The notes beneath the pieces are model-generated. The model was not told where the DNA came from. It made no database searches and saw nothing but the letters and a program-made list of their open reading frames with translations. A stretch of 64,000 bases of DNA from assembly GCA_035063885.1 (NCBI GenBank), contig JAPSFM010000018.1:5201-69200 (forward strand). Direction: 5' to 3'. The stretch's first letter is position 1. The number at the start of each line of letters is the position of its first letter. Both the position numbers and the translations under genes were made by a program. The DNA comes from CAADGY01 sp900696665 (GTDB lineage Bacteria; Acidobacteriota; Terriglobia; Bryobacterales; Bryobacteraceae). Below, piece after piece: positions 51,482-60,726 of the stretch.

Positions 51482-51784
51482 GCCGATAAAGACCTATACT
51501 CCGGGCTCATCCGGCTGCACATCCTGTATCACGCCTCGCGCGAGCCGATTTTCGGGCTGGGCATCATGGAAGAGTTGGCCCGGCACGGATATAAGATCAG
51601 CCCCGGCACTCTTTACCCGGTGCTCCATGGACTCGAGCGGAAAGGATACCTGCGTTCCAGAGAGGAGCGGAATGGCAAGCAGGCCCGAAGAGTCTATCTG
51701 TCCACCGCCAGGGGCAAGCGCGCGCTCGAACAGGCGAAGCTCAAGGTCCGTGAATTGTTTGGAGAATTGTTTGAGGAGGACTAG
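51479..51784 (+). CDS. PadR-family transcriptional repressor
   Basis: 101 aa, a short PadR (s1-type) with winged helix only. 'LYSGLIRLHILYHASREPIF', 'GIMEELARHGYKISPGTLYP' and 'VLHGLERKGYLRSREERNGK' are the family core, followed by 'ARRVYLSTARGKRALEQA' and a dimerisation helix. PadR proteins of this size often sit at the head of efflux operons and respond directly to the drug or phenolic compound. The outer-membrane factor gene starts just after its end, the two being separated by a few nucleotides. It likely represses the whole 51479-57402 operon from the inverted repeats over its start. Confidence 0.93.
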   Translation: MADKDLYSGLIRLHILYHASREPIFGLGIMEELARHGYKISPGTLYPVLHGLERKGYLRSREERNGKQARRVYLSTARGKRALEQAKLKVRELFGELFEED

Positions 51785-51791
51785 CCTCCCG

Positions 51792-53165
51792 GTGTGGATG
51801 GGCCTTTTCTACGCGCTGTTCCTGGTTGCCGCCGCGCAAGCCCAGAGCCGGCTATCCCCGCTTACACTCGAACAGGCCGTCGCCACGGCGCTGGACAAGT
51901 ATCCGGGCATGCGGGTCTCCATCGAGCAGGTTTCGGCCGCGGCTGCACAGGTTGAGCTGGCTCGCACCGGGTTCCTTCCGCGCGCGGATTTCTTAGGCCA
52001 GATCAATCGCTCCACGCACAATAACGTTTTCGGCATGCTGTTTCCGCAGCCGGTGATCTCTCCCATTTCAGGACCGGTCCTACCGGTGCATTCGCTTGGC
52101 AGTGTTTGGGGAACCGCGGCCGGAGTGCTGGTGTCATGGGAGCCATTCGACTTCGGCCTTCGTAGCGCGGGCGTCAAAGCAGCGCGCGCGGCCCAGGCTG
52201 CGGCCGGCGCGCAGACCGGCGTGACCAGGCTGCAGGTCGCGGCCGCCACGGCCGATGCCTACCTGTCCCTGCTCGCAGCGCATCAGACTGTCCTTGCGGC
52301 CGAAGGCGGGGTTGAACGGATGCGCGTGCTGGAAACGGTGGTCGACGCCCTGGTTCAAAACGGGCTCCGGCCGGGCGTGGAGGCATCGCGCACCCGTGCC
52401 GGGCTGGCCGCGGCAGAGAACCAACTGATTCGCGCCCAGGAGGCCGTCGCGGTGGCCCGCGCGGCGTTGGCGAGTATGATGGGCGCCAAGGCGGCGGACA
52501 TCGTGGCGATGCCCGGCCCGATGTTGGAACTTCCGCCGGATGCAGGTCTCGCCGCGAGTTCCCCGGCGGCCCACCCGGTAGCTGTTGCGCAGAGCGCGTC
52601 CATTGCGGAGATACAGGCCAGGCGCCACGTGCTCGACCGGTCCTACTTCCCCAAATTCAACCTGCAGGGCACAACTTATGCGCGGGGTACAGGTGTTCAG
52701 CCTGACGGCGCCACGGGGGGTGCGGCGGCCGGGCTTGGCCCGAACATTCAGAACTGGGGTATCGGCATGACGGTGACGTTCTCACTCTTCGACTACTCTT
52801 CGCTCAAGGCCCGCAAACAGATTGAAGACTCCCGGCAGCGGTCGGCGCAGGCGCGTTATGAACAGATCATCCAGGACGTGGCGGGCGAAATCGCGCAGGC
52901 CAGCGCCATGCTCGATGGAGCGCGCCGGGTTGCCATGAATACTCCCATACAGTTGGAAGCCGCACGCGCGGCTGGGCGGCAGGCGATGGCGCGGTATAAG
53001 GCCGGACTCGGCGGCATCGTCGAAGTCGCCGATGCGCAGCGCCTGCTGACGCAGGCTGAAGCGGAGGACGCCCTCGCCAGGCTTTCGGTCTGGAGGGCGC
53101 TGATGAAGCTCGGCATCGCGCAGGGGGATCTGACTGAGTTTCTCCGGAAATCGGCGGGGAAGTAA
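51792..53165 (+). CDS. TolC-like outer-membrane efflux channel
   Basis: About 457 aa. GTG 51792 is given because AGGAGGA (51774-51780) precedes it; ATG 51798 is the alternative. A signal peptide (MGLFYALFLVAAAQAQ) is followed by 'LTLEQAVATALDKYPGMRVS', the standard first OEP repeat, then 'AQVELARTGFLPRADF'. Two OEP repeats with long amphipathic helices and small loops follow ('ETVVDALVQNGLRPGVEASR', 'GRQAMARYKAGLGGIVEVAD'). It forms the trimeric outer-membrane duct for the RND pump and adaptor downstream. It is 6 nt ahead of the pump gene. Confidence 0.92.
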   Translation: MWMGLFYALFLVAAAQAQSRLSPLTLEQAVATALDKYPGMRVSIEQVSAAAAQVELARTGFLPRADFLGQINRSTHNNVFGMLFPQPVISPISGPVLPVHSLGSVWGTAAGVLVSWEPFDFGLRSAGVKAARAAQAAAGAQTGVTRLQVAAATADAYLSLLAAHQTVLAAEGGVERMRVLETVVDALVQNGLRPGVEASRTRAGLAAAENQLIRAQEAVAVARAALASMMGAKAADIVAMPGPMLELPPDAGLAASSPAAHPVAVAQSASIAEIQARRHVLDRSYFPKFNLQGTTYARGTGVQPDGATGGAAAGLGPNIQNWGIGMTVTFSLFDYSSLKARKQIEDSRQRSAQARYEQIIQDVAGEIAQASAMLDGARRVAMNTPIQLEAARAAGRQAMARYKAGLGGIVEVADAQRLLTQAEAEDALARLSVWRALMKLGIAQGDLTEFLRKSAGK

Positions 53166-53171
53166 ATCAGT

Positions 53172-56100
53172 ATGTGGCTAGTGCTTAGTGCCCTTCGCCG
53201 GCCGATGACGATCGTCGTCGCGGTTCTTGCGGTGGTTTCGTGCTCAATGCTCGCCCTACGGCAAATGAAGGTCGATATCTTCCCCGAAGTAGGTTCACCC
53301 ACCATTTATGTCGCGCAGCCTTACGGCGGCATGGATCCGGCGCAAATGGAGGGCTTCATCACTTACTACTACGAGTATCACTTCTTCTATGTGTCGGGCA
53401 TTGAGCACGTCGAATCGAAGAACATACAAGGCGCATCTCTGATGAAGCTGGTGTTCCATCCGGGCACGAACATGAGCCAGGCTCTTTCGGAAGTAGTGGC
53501 CGCGGTCAACCGTTCCCGTTCCTTCATGCCTCCCGGCGCGGTGCCGCCGTTCATTGCGCGCGTGGACCCCGGCGGACTGCCGGTGGGAATGCTTGTCTTT
53601 TCGAGCCCGACTCGCGGCCTCGGAGAGATTCAGGACTTGGCGTTAAACCGCATCCGCCCGATGTTTGCGGGCCTTCCCGGCGTATCCGCCCCGCCTCCGT
53701 TCGGCGGAAACCAGCGGACCGTGGTGGTGAACCTCGATCCCCAGCGCATGCGCGCCTACCGGCTCTCCCCCGATGAAGCGATTGCGGCATTGAATGGTGC
53801 CAATGCCATCCTGCCTTCCGGCAACGTCCGTGAAGGCAGCCTGACGCGCATCGCCAGAACGAATGCCGTTGTGGGAGAGAACCTGCAGGATCTGCTCGAC
53901 ACCCCGGTGCGCACCGGTTCCGGGCCGGCCGTGTATCTGAGGGACGTCGGCTCCGTGGCTCTTTCAACCGACATCCTTTCCGGATATGCGCATGTGAACG
54001 GACGCCGGGCGGTGTACATTAACGTCACCAAGCGTGCCGACGCCTCTACTCTTGCGGTCATCAAACGGGTCCGCGAAGCGCTGCCGTCGTTTCGAAACCT
54101 GGTTCCGGAAGACATCAATGTGAGCTTGGAATTCGACCAGTCGGGCTACGTGAGCCGTGCGATTCGCGCGCTCGTAAACGAGGGAGTGCTGGGCGCCATC
54201 CTCACTGGCCTCACCATCCTGCTGGTCCTCCGGGACTGGCGCAGCGCGCTGATTGTCATTACCACCATCCCCGCCTCGTTGCTTGCCGCCGTGGTCTGGC
54301 TTTGGGCGGCGGGCCAGACCATCAACATCATGACGCTGGGGGGCTTGGCGCTTGCGGTCGGTGTGCTGGTGGACGAGGCTACTGTGGAGGTGGAGAACAT
54401 CCACACGCAGATGGCCGGCGGTCTTTCACGCGCGCGCTCGGTGCTGGATGCCGCGCAAAAAACGGCGCAGCCGCGGCTGCTCGCCATGCTGTGCATCCTG
54501 TCCGTGTTTGTGCCTTCGTTTTTTATGACCGGCCTCGGCCGGCAACTGTTCGTTCCGCTGTCGCTGGCCGTGGGCTTTGCGATGATCTCGTCCTACGTTC
54601 TGTCTACGACGCTGGTGCCCATCATGGCGGTAAGGCTGATGCGGAAGGAGAATCACCGTCCCGGCGACGCCGGGCTTCTTGGCACTCTCAAGCGGTTTTA
54701 TACCTGGTATTTGAGCCGTGTGCTTCGCTTTCGCTGGCCGCTGGCGGCGGTTTATGCCGCTACGTCCATCGGGCTTATTGCAGTGCTGGTGCCGCGCCTG
54801 GGGACCCAGATTTTTCCCGACGTGGATTTCGGGCAATTTCAACTGCGCTTGCGAGCGCCCACGGGAACCCGCGTGGAGCGCACGGAGACGATCGCCCTCA
54901 AGACGCTCGATCTGCTGCAACAGGAAATCGGTAAGGAAAGCATCGCCATCAGTACCGCTTTTATCGGCGTTCAACCGTCAAGCTATCCGGTGAACACCAT
55001 TCACCTTTGGACCGGCGGACCGCATGAGGCAGTGATGCAGGTTGCGCTTGCGCCGGGCGCGCGTCTACGTAGTGAAGAATTGAAAGAACGGCTAAGGACG
55101 CGGCTGGGCAAGGAACTGCCTGGCGTCGCCATTTCGTTTGAAGCCGGCGATATTGTCAGCAAGGTGATGAGCTTCGGCTCCGCAACGCCCGTCGAGGTGG
55201 CGGTGCAGGGGCCGGATCTGAGCGTTGCCCGGGTATTCGCGGACAAAGTGCATCATCAGCTCCAGCGGTTGCCATTCCTCCGCGACCTTCAGTATGCGCA
55301 GCCGATGGACTACCCGACGATGGACATTGCCATCGATCGCGACCGCGCGGGACAGTTCGGCCTCACCGTGGCGGACGTCGCCAGGTCGCTGGTCGCGGCC
55401 ACCTCGTCGAGCCGTTTCGTTTCGCCCAACTACTGGCGCGATCCCAAAACCGGGAACGCTTTTCAAATCCAGATCGAGATCCCGCAGCGCGATGTCTCGT
55501 CCGCATCCGATGTGCGCGGCCTGCCCGTTATGCAAAACGGCTCGGCCCGTCCGCTGGTGGGCGACGTAGCCAAGATCGGATATGGAACAGCGATGGGCGT
55601 GATCGAGCGCTACAACATGCAGCGCGTCGTTAGTCTCACAGCGAACCTGCATGGCATCACCGTGGGCGCGGCGCAAGGACAGATCGAATCCGCCATTCAA
55701 AAGGCCGGTGAGTTGCCTCGCGGCGTCAGTGTGGCTCTGCGCGGGCAGATCCCGCCGCTCGCTGAGACTCTGCGGGGGCTGGCGATCGGCCTGCTACTGG
55801 CCATAGCGGTCATCTACTTATTGCTGGCGGCGAATTTTCAATCGTTCCGGTTGTCGTTCGCCGTGCTGTCCACCGTGCCCGCCGTGCTTGTGGGAGTGTT
55901 TCTGATGCTGCTCGCCACCGGCACGACGCTGAACGTCCAATCTTTCATGGGCGCCATTATGGCCGTTGGTATTGCCGTGGCTAACGCTATCCTGCTGGTT
56001 TCGTTCGCGGAGTCGGCGCGGCGTGACGACCGTTCCGTTCTCGAAGCGGCGGTGGAGGGTGCGCGTGGACGCTTGCGCGCTATTCTCATGACCGCCGGCG

Positions 56101-56321
56101 CGATGATCGCCGGGATGATTCCCATCGCGCTCGCTTTCGGCGAGGGCGCGGAACAGACGGCGCCTCTCGGGCGGGCGGTCATCGGAGGGTTGCTGGTGGC
56201 GACATTCGCCACGCTGACCGTTGTGCCGCTGGTCTATGCGATTGTGCAGCGGCATGCTGGCTTACATTCCGATTCGCTGGATCCCACGGATCCGGCAAGC
56301 AGGTACTATGAAGGTGCTTAG
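53172..56321 (+). CDS. RND-family efflux pump (AcrB/MexB or CusA-like), inner-membrane subunit
   Basis: 1,049 aa with twelve membrane helices and two large periplasmic loops. N-terminal 'RRPMTIVVAVLAVVSCSMLA' is helix 1. Helix 4 has the proton-relay acidic cluster in 'GLALAVGVLVDEATVEVENI', and later helices have 'MGAIMAVGIAVANAILLVSF' and 'GMIPIALAFGEGAEQTAPLG'. The second half repeats the first, as in all RND pumps. The sequence lacks the metal-specific Met cluster typical of CusA as far as can be seen, so drug or metabolite export is more likely. It forms a tripartite pump with the genes on either side. Confidence 0.94.
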   Translation: MWLVLSALRRPMTIVVAVLAVVSCSMLALRQMKVDIFPEVGSPTIYVAQPYGGMDPAQMEGFITYYYEYHFFYVSGIEHVESKNIQGASLMKLVFHPGTNMSQALSEVVAAVNRSRSFMPPGAVPPFIARVDPGGLPVGMLVFSSPTRGLGEIQDLALNRIRPMFAGLPGVSAPPPFGGNQRTVVVNLDPQRMRAYRLSPDEAIAALNGANAILPSGNVREGSLTRIARTNAVVGENLQDLLDTPVRTGSGPAVYLRDVGSVALSTDILSGYAHVNGRRAVYINVTKRADASTLAVIKRVREALPSFRNLVPEDINVSLEFDQSGYVSRAIRALVNEGVLGAILTGLTILLVLRDWRSALIVITTIPASLLAAVVWLWAAGQTINIMTLGGLALAVGVLVDEATVEVENIHTQMAGGLSRARSVLDAAQKTAQPRLLAMLCILSVFVPSFFMTGLGRQLFVPLSLAVGFAMISSYVLSTTLVPIMAVRLMRKENHRPGDAGLLGTLKRFYTWYLSRVLRFRWPLAAVYAATSIGLIAVLVPRLGTQIFPDVDFGQFQLRLRAPTGTRVERTETIALKTLDLLQQEIGKESIAISTAFIGVQPSSYPVNTIHLWTGGPHEAVMQVALAPGARLRSEELKERLRTRLGKELPGVAISFEAGDIVSKVMSFGSATPVEVAVQGPDLSVARVFADKVHHQLQRLPFLRDLQYAQPMDYPTMDIAIDRDRAGQFGLTVADVARSLVAATSSSRFVSPNYWRDPKTGNAFQIQIEIPQRDVSSASDVRGLPVMQNGSARPLVGDVAKIGYGTAMGVIERYNMQRVVSLTANLHGITVGAAQGQIESAIQKAGELPRGVSVALRGQIPPLAETLRGLAIGLLLAIAVIYLLLAANFQSFRLSFAVLSTVPAVLVGVFLMLLATGTTLNVQSFMGAIMAVGIAVANAILLVSFAESARRDDRSVLEAAVEGARGRLRAILMTAGAMIAGMIPIALAFGEGAEQTAPLGRAVIGGLLVATFATLTVVPLVYAIVQRHAGLHSDSLDPTDPASRYYEGA

Positions 56322-57402
56322 AGCGGGACTTGCCGTGCTTTGCGCCCTGGCGCTGCGCGCACAGGCTGTGGATACCGTGAAGGTCGCTTCCGGCGGGATC
56401 GAGCGCACTGTTGTCCTGCCCGGTGAATTCCAACCTTTCCAGGCGGTGGACCTTCACGCGCGCGTGACTGGATTCGTTGAATCGGTGAAGGTCGATCGCG
56501 GCAGCATGGTAAGAAGGGGCGACCTTTTGATGACGCTCAGTGCGCCCGAAATGGTGGCGCAGCTTGCGGAAGCGCAGTCGAAAGCGCACGCCGCGGCAGC
56601 CGGAAAGGCCGAAGCCGAGGCCAGACTTGCGGGAATAGCGGCCCGGCACGAACGCCTGAAGAAGGCATCGGAAACGCCAGGGGCAGTCGCAGGTATCGAG
56701 ATCATCGAATCCGGGAAAGAGATGGAGGCGGCGAAAGCGGCTGCGAGCGCGGCAGAGAAGTCCGCCGAAGCGGCACAAGCGTCGCTGGATGTCCTGAAAC
56801 AGCTCGAAAGCTACCTCCATGTCATCGCGCCTTTCGATGGAACCATCACCGGGCGTTATGTGCATCCCGGCGCTTTGGTGGGGCCGGATTCAAACAGCGG
56901 ACCATTGCTGCGGCTGGAGCAGCTCTCGCGCCTGCGGCTCGTCGTTTCTGTCCCGGAGTTGGACGTTGGCGGAATCGTGCCGCGCGCCCGCGTTCCATTT
57001 ACCGTTCCGGCCTACCCGGGCCAACAGTTTTCCGGCATCGTGGCGCGTATTGCCCGGTCCATGGATGTGAAGACGCGCTCGATGCCCGTCGAATTGGACG
57101 TGATGAACCCCACGGTCAGGCTAAGCCCCGGCATGTATCCCCAGGTGGAATGGCCTGTCCGCTCCGGGCGGAATTCCCTGCTTGTTCCGCTCTCCAGCAT
57201 CGCTTCCACGACCGCGCGGAGCTTCGTCATCCGCGTCCGTAACGGCCGCGCCGAGTGGGTGGACGTACGAACCGGCGTGAGGAGCGGCGACCGCGTCGAA
57301 GTCTTCGGCAAACTCTCTGCCGGCGACGAAATCGTATTGCGGGCGAGCGACGAGATCCGTGAAGGCGCGGAACTCGATTCACGCATTGCCGAGCGTCCTT
57401 GA
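56308..57402 (+). CDS. RND efflux periplasmic adaptor (membrane fusion protein)
   Basis: 364 aa from the ATG at 56308, overlapping the pump gene by 14 nt. A signal peptide (VLRAGLAVLCALALRAQAV) is followed by the lipoyl/barrel-sandwich domain ('FQAVDLHARVTGFVESVKVD', 'GSMVRRGDLLMTLSAPEMVA'), an alpha-hairpin with Ala/Glu-rich coiled coil (about 85-160), and 'YLHVIAPFDGTITGRYVHPG'. The beta-barrel ('SRLRLVVSVPELDVGGIVPR') and the membrane-proximal domain follow. HlyD/AcrA type. The order padR-tolC-RND-adaptor differs from the more common adaptor-first order. Confidence 0.93.
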   Translation: MKVLRAGLAVLCALALRAQAVDTVKVASGGIERTVVLPGEFQPFQAVDLHARVTGFVESVKVDRGSMVRRGDLLMTLSAPEMVAQLAEAQSKAHAAAAGKAEAEARLAGIAARHERLKKASETPGAVAGIEIIESGKEMEAAKAAASAAEKSAEAAQASLDVLKQLESYLHVIAPFDGTITGRYVHPGALVGPDSNSGPLLRLEQLSRLRLVVSVPELDVGGIVPRARVPFTVPAYPGQQFSGIVARIARSMDVKTRSMPVELDVMNPTVRLSPGMYPQVEWPVRSGRNSLLVPLSSIASTTARSFVIRVRNGRAEWVDVRTGVRSGDRVEVFGKLSAGDEIVLRASDEIREGAELDSRIAERP

Positions 57403-57470
57403 ACCAGACCGTTTGCGGCACGGGTGATTGTTCGCGGCACGCGCAAGACCGTTTACTCAACTGACGCGAG

Positions 57471-57513
57471 CGGCTCAGAACCGGAACCGCGACCGTGAGG
57501 GAGCGAGGGCCGC
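57471..57513. repeat. Possible dispersed intergenic repeat
   Basis: The 132-nt gap between the adaptor and kinase genes holds GC-rich low-complexity sequence including CGCGACCGTGAGGGAGCGAG. Strings of this kind are, as I recall, frequent between genes in Solibacter-type genomes, but only one copy is in this window. Two nearby 8-nt direct repeats (GCGGCACG, and GACCGTTT) also occur in 57403-57460. Confidence 0.25.
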
Positions 57514-57534
57514 AACGCGTCTTTCAACAAGCTC

Positions 57535-59166
57535 TTAGAGACGGGACGAGTGACCGCCCACCACCCCCTTCAAGTGCTCGTTAACTGTAGCCAGCAGATG
57601 CGCGGGATGGACGGGTTTGGAAATATACCCGTTCATGCCGGCCTCCAGGCAGCGTTCGCGATCGCCGCTCATCGCATGGGCCGTTGTGGCGAGAACCGGT
57701 AGATTGGCCCATCGCGGGTTGGCCCGGATTCGCCGTGTCGCCTCGAGACCGTCCAGCACGGGCATCTGAACATCCATCAGCACCAGGACGAACTCCTCGC
57801 GGTCCAGTGCCGCGATTGCCTGCTCGCCATTGCTGGCTATCACGACCTGGTATCCCGCGCGCCGCAGTGTGGCTGCGATGACCTTTTGATTCACGGGATT
57901 GTCCTCCGCCAGTAGAATGCGCTCACCGGGCGGATGTTTGCATACACCGTCCTTCTTCGAGGAATCCTCCGGTCCGGAAGACGATGCGTGGGCAGCAGGT
58001 TCCAGGGGCAGCTTCACCGTGAAAGTGCTGCCCATGCCGGGTTCGCTGTCGACGCGGAGATCGCCATCGTGCATGTCCACGAGGCTGCGCACGATGGCCA
58101 GCCCCAACCCGGTCCCACCGAAACGGCGGCTGATACTGCCGTCCACTTGAGTGAACTTATCGAAGATATGATCGATCTTGTCATGGGGAATGCCCGGTCC
58201 GGTGTCCATGATCCGTATCACTATGGAGGACGCCGGCTCTGCGAGAGGATGGGCGACCGATACGCTGCACTTCACCCACCCGTTCGACGTGAACTTGACG
58301 GCATTGCTCAATAGATTCACGACAATCTGCCGGAAGCGGAGAGGATCCCCCCACACGAGCCTGGGCACTTCCGGAGAGATCTCCAGGATGAAATCCACTC
58401 CTTTTTGCCGGGCGGCGATCGTGTGCGTCTTGGCCAGGACACCGATCTCGTCCTGAATATCGAATGGAATCCGCTCCAGCGTCATGCGGCCAGCTTCGAT
58501 TTTGGAGAGGTCCAGCAAATCATTCAATAAACCGAGCAAAGAGAGGGCGCAGCGCTGCGCGGTCTCGAGTTGCTCCTGCTGCTCCGGCTCCAACTTGCTG
58601 TCGAGCACGATGCCAATCATCCCCAGAATGCCGCTCATTGGGGTGCGCAACTCGTGCGACATGTTGGCTAAGAACTCGCTTTTTGCCTGGCTGGCGGCAC
58701 AGGCCCGCTCCATGGCGATCTCAAGGGCTTCTGTCCGTTCCTGTATTCTTTGTTCAAGATGTTCCTGGTGCTCGCGGATTTGTTCCCGTGAAGCCAGTAA
58801 CGCTTCAATCATGCGATTGAAGCTGCGGCCCAGAAACTCGATCTCATCTCCACTGCGGCTAAATTCGATGCTTTCCAACCGGCCCTGCTCAACCGCTTTC
58901 ATTCCTCGCTGCAGAATGGATAGAGGCCGTACCAGGATTCTTAACGTGAAACTGGCGAGCGCGGCCGCAACCAGGATTACCATCGAACAGAGCACGATCG
59001 TTCTGAGTAAATCGACGGTGGTTACTCGAATGTCGAGAGCGAGAATGGTGGCGACGACCCAGAGCACGACCATCGCGGAGAACACAGCCACTTTCCGGGC
59101 GAGCGTCGGTGAATCGAGGCGGCGAGGCCATCTCCCAGACGCGGAGCGCAGTTCCTCCATGTTCAA
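57535..59166 (-). CDS. Hybrid sensor histidine kinase with receiver domain
   Basis: 543 aa. Two membrane helices (about 28-46 and 58-76) are separated by only a short loop, so there is no extracytoplasmic sensor domain. A HAMP-like segment ('RPLSILQRGMKAVEQGR') and a coiled coil precede the HisKA box 'FLANMSHELRTPMSGILG' (His about 170). The ATPase has N, G1 and G2 motifs: 'NLLSNAVKFT', 'DTGPGI' and 'GGTGLGLAI'. The C-terminal receiver has 'ILLAEDNPVNQKV' and phospho-acceptor Asp in 'LVLMDVQMPVLDGLEATRRI' (about 462). A histidine phosphotransfer protein and an output regulator are expected elsewhere. It is divergent from aroA. Confidence 0.94.
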   Translation of the reverse strand: MNMEELRSASGRWPRRLDSPTLARKVAVFSAMVVLWVVATILALDIRVTTVDLLRTIVLCSMVILVAAALASFTLRILVRPLSILQRGMKAVEQGRLESIEFSRSGDEIEFLGRSFNRMIEALLASREQIREHQEHLEQRIQERTEALEIAMERACAASQAKSEFLANMSHELRTPMSGILGMIGIVLDSKLEPEQQEQLETAQRCALSLLGLLNDLLDLSKIEAGRMTLERIPFDIQDEIGVLAKTHTIAARQKGVDFILEISPEVPRLVWGDPLRFRQIVVNLLSNAVKFTSNGWVKCSVSVAHPLAEPASSIVIRIMDTGPGIPHDKIDHIFDKFTQVDGSISRRFGGTGLGLAIVRSLVDMHDGDLRVDSEPGMGSTFTVKLPLEPAAHASSSGPEDSSKKDGVCKHPPGERILLAEDNPVNQKVIAATLRRAGYQVVIASNGEQAIAALDREEFVLVLMDVQMPVLDGLEATRRIRANPRWANLPVLATTAHAMSGDRERCLEAGMNGYISKPVHPAHLLATVNEHLKGVVGGHSSRL

Positions 59167-59283
59167 CTTTTCGGCAACGTGCGATCTGTCGAAGATCAGG
59201 GGATTACATTAGTGCTTCCCGCTTTCCTTCTTATGCCGTTCATTCAAACGAGCACACGCCGAAGCTAAAATAAGAATTCCAGA

Positions 59284-60573
59284 ATGGACATAACAGTCTT
59301 TCCCGCGAAGTCTGTATCCGGCGTTATCCGAGTGCCGGGCGACAAATCGATATCTCATCGGTACGCCATGCTGGCGGGCATCGCCGAAGGGACCAGCCGC
59401 ATTGCAAACTATTCGAGCGGCGCAGACTGCCAATCCACGCTCGCCTGCATTGAAGCCTTGGGAATCCGGGTGTCCCGCGAAAACGGAATCGTTCGTATCG
59501 AGGGTAAGGGGCTTGATGGTCTCCGGCAACCGGAAGGTGAGTTGGACGCCGGCAACTCGGGGTCGACTATACGGATGCTATCCGGAATTCTCGCGGCCCA
59601 GCCGTTCACGACGCGTATTTCGGGAGACGAGTCGCTTTGCCGCCGCCCCATGCAGCGGATTATGAAGCCACTTCAGCAGATGGGTGCGCGGATCGAGGCA
59701 CGGGATCTGCAATTTCCGCCGCTGATGATCGAAGGCGCGCGGCTCGAGCCGATCGAGTATCGCCTGCCGGTGGCCAGCGCTCAAGTGAAGACTTGCGTTC
59801 TGTTTGCCGGGCTATTCGCCGGCGGCCGCACAGCCGTGTATGAGCCGGCACAAACCCGTGACCATACGGAACTGGCGCTAGAAGCGTTCGGCGTGGAGGT
59901 GGAACGGGGAAAAGGACTGGCGGCGGTCCAAGGAAGGGCGCGCCTGGTGGGGCGCGAACTGACGGTTCCGGGCGATCTCTCCTCGGCCGCATTCTTCGTG
60001 GTAGCCGCACTGGCGCTGCCGCATTCGAGGTTGGTGATTGAAGGTGTTGGCCTGAATCCTACTCGTTCCGCGCTGCTCGATTTTCTGATGAGTTCCGGCG
60101 CCTCGATACGGGTTTCGAACCTGGCGCAAACGGCGGGTGAAATTGTGGCGGATATGGTGGTGACCGCCTCGGCTGTGCGGGGCGGCGTGATAGAAAAGAG
60201 CCTGACCGCCGCATTAATTGACGAGATACCGGTGCTTGCCGTTCTCGGTGCGGTTAGTGAAGAGGGCCTGACGGTACGGGACGCATCCGAATTGCGCGTG
60301 AAAGAGACGGATAGAATCGCGACCGTTGCGGAAAACTTGCGCCGCATGGGTATTGCGGTCGAAGTGTTTGAAGACGGATTTCAGGTTCCCGGGCGCCAGA
60401 AATTCCAGGCGGCAGAGGTGAACTCGTTTGGCGACCACCGGATCGCCATGGCCTTTTCGGTGGCGGCATTGCTGGCCGGCGGCGAATGCAAGGTACATAA
60501 TGCCGGTGCAGCCGCGGTGTCTTATCCCGAATTTTTCGATACGCTCCGCAGCATTAGCAATGCAGACAAGTAA
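59284..60573 (+). CDS. aroA: 3-phosphoshikimate 1-carboxyvinyltransferase (EPSP synthase)
   Basis: 429 aa, standard length. It joins PEP and shikimate 3-phosphate in the chorismate pathway. Motifs: 'IRVPGDKSISHRYAMLAGIA' (Lys21), 'LDAGNSGSTIRMLSGI', 'GDESLCRRPMQRIMKPL', 'PVASAQVKTCVLFAGLFA', 'TVPGDLSSAAFFVVAAL' and 'LRVKETDRIATVAENLRRMG', with C-terminal 'SFGDHRIAMAFSVAALLAG'. The GNSGST and SAQVK forms resemble the class II enzymes of Gram-positive type rather than class I of enterobacteria. It is divergent from the histidine kinase, 117 nt away. Other aro genes are not in the window. Confidence 0.96.
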   Translation: MDITVFPAKSVSGVIRVPGDKSISHRYAMLAGIAEGTSRIANYSSGADCQSTLACIEALGIRVSRENGIVRIEGKGLDGLRQPEGELDAGNSGSTIRMLSGILAAQPFTTRISGDESLCRRPMQRIMKPLQQMGARIEARDLQFPPLMIEGARLEPIEYRLPVASAQVKTCVLFAGLFAGGRTAVYEPAQTRDHTELALEAFGVEVERGKGLAAVQGRARLVGRELTVPGDLSSAAFFVVAALALPHSRLVIEGVGLNPTRSALLDFLMSSGASIRVSNLAQTAGEIVADMVVTASAVRGGVIEKSLTAALIDEIPVLAVLGAVSEEGLTVRDASELRVKETDRIATVAENLRRMGIAVEVFEDGFQVPGRQKFQAAEVNSFGDHRIAMAFSVAALLAGGECKVHNAGAAAVSYPEFFDTLRSISNADK

Positions 60574-60644
60574 ATTTTCGATTTTACAGTGTTAATTCGC
60601 CCGCTATAGCCCGGTATTTGAATTGCTTTGCCGGTTTCACACCC

Positions 60645-60674
60645 TTGACGCGCGGAAGCCGCGGTACATATCAT
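60645..60674 (+). promoter_or_regulatory. Candidate promoter of the receptor gene at 60727
   Basis: TTGACG (60645-60650), 18 nt, TATCAT (60669-60674): five of six matches in each hexamer. It lies 50 nt before the start codon, in the 153-nt gap after aroA, which otherwise shows nothing. Confidence 0.5.
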
Positions 60675-60726
60675 CAATAAAACCAACTCTTAAGTATCAA
60701 CAGACTTGGTTTCATGGGGGCAACCG

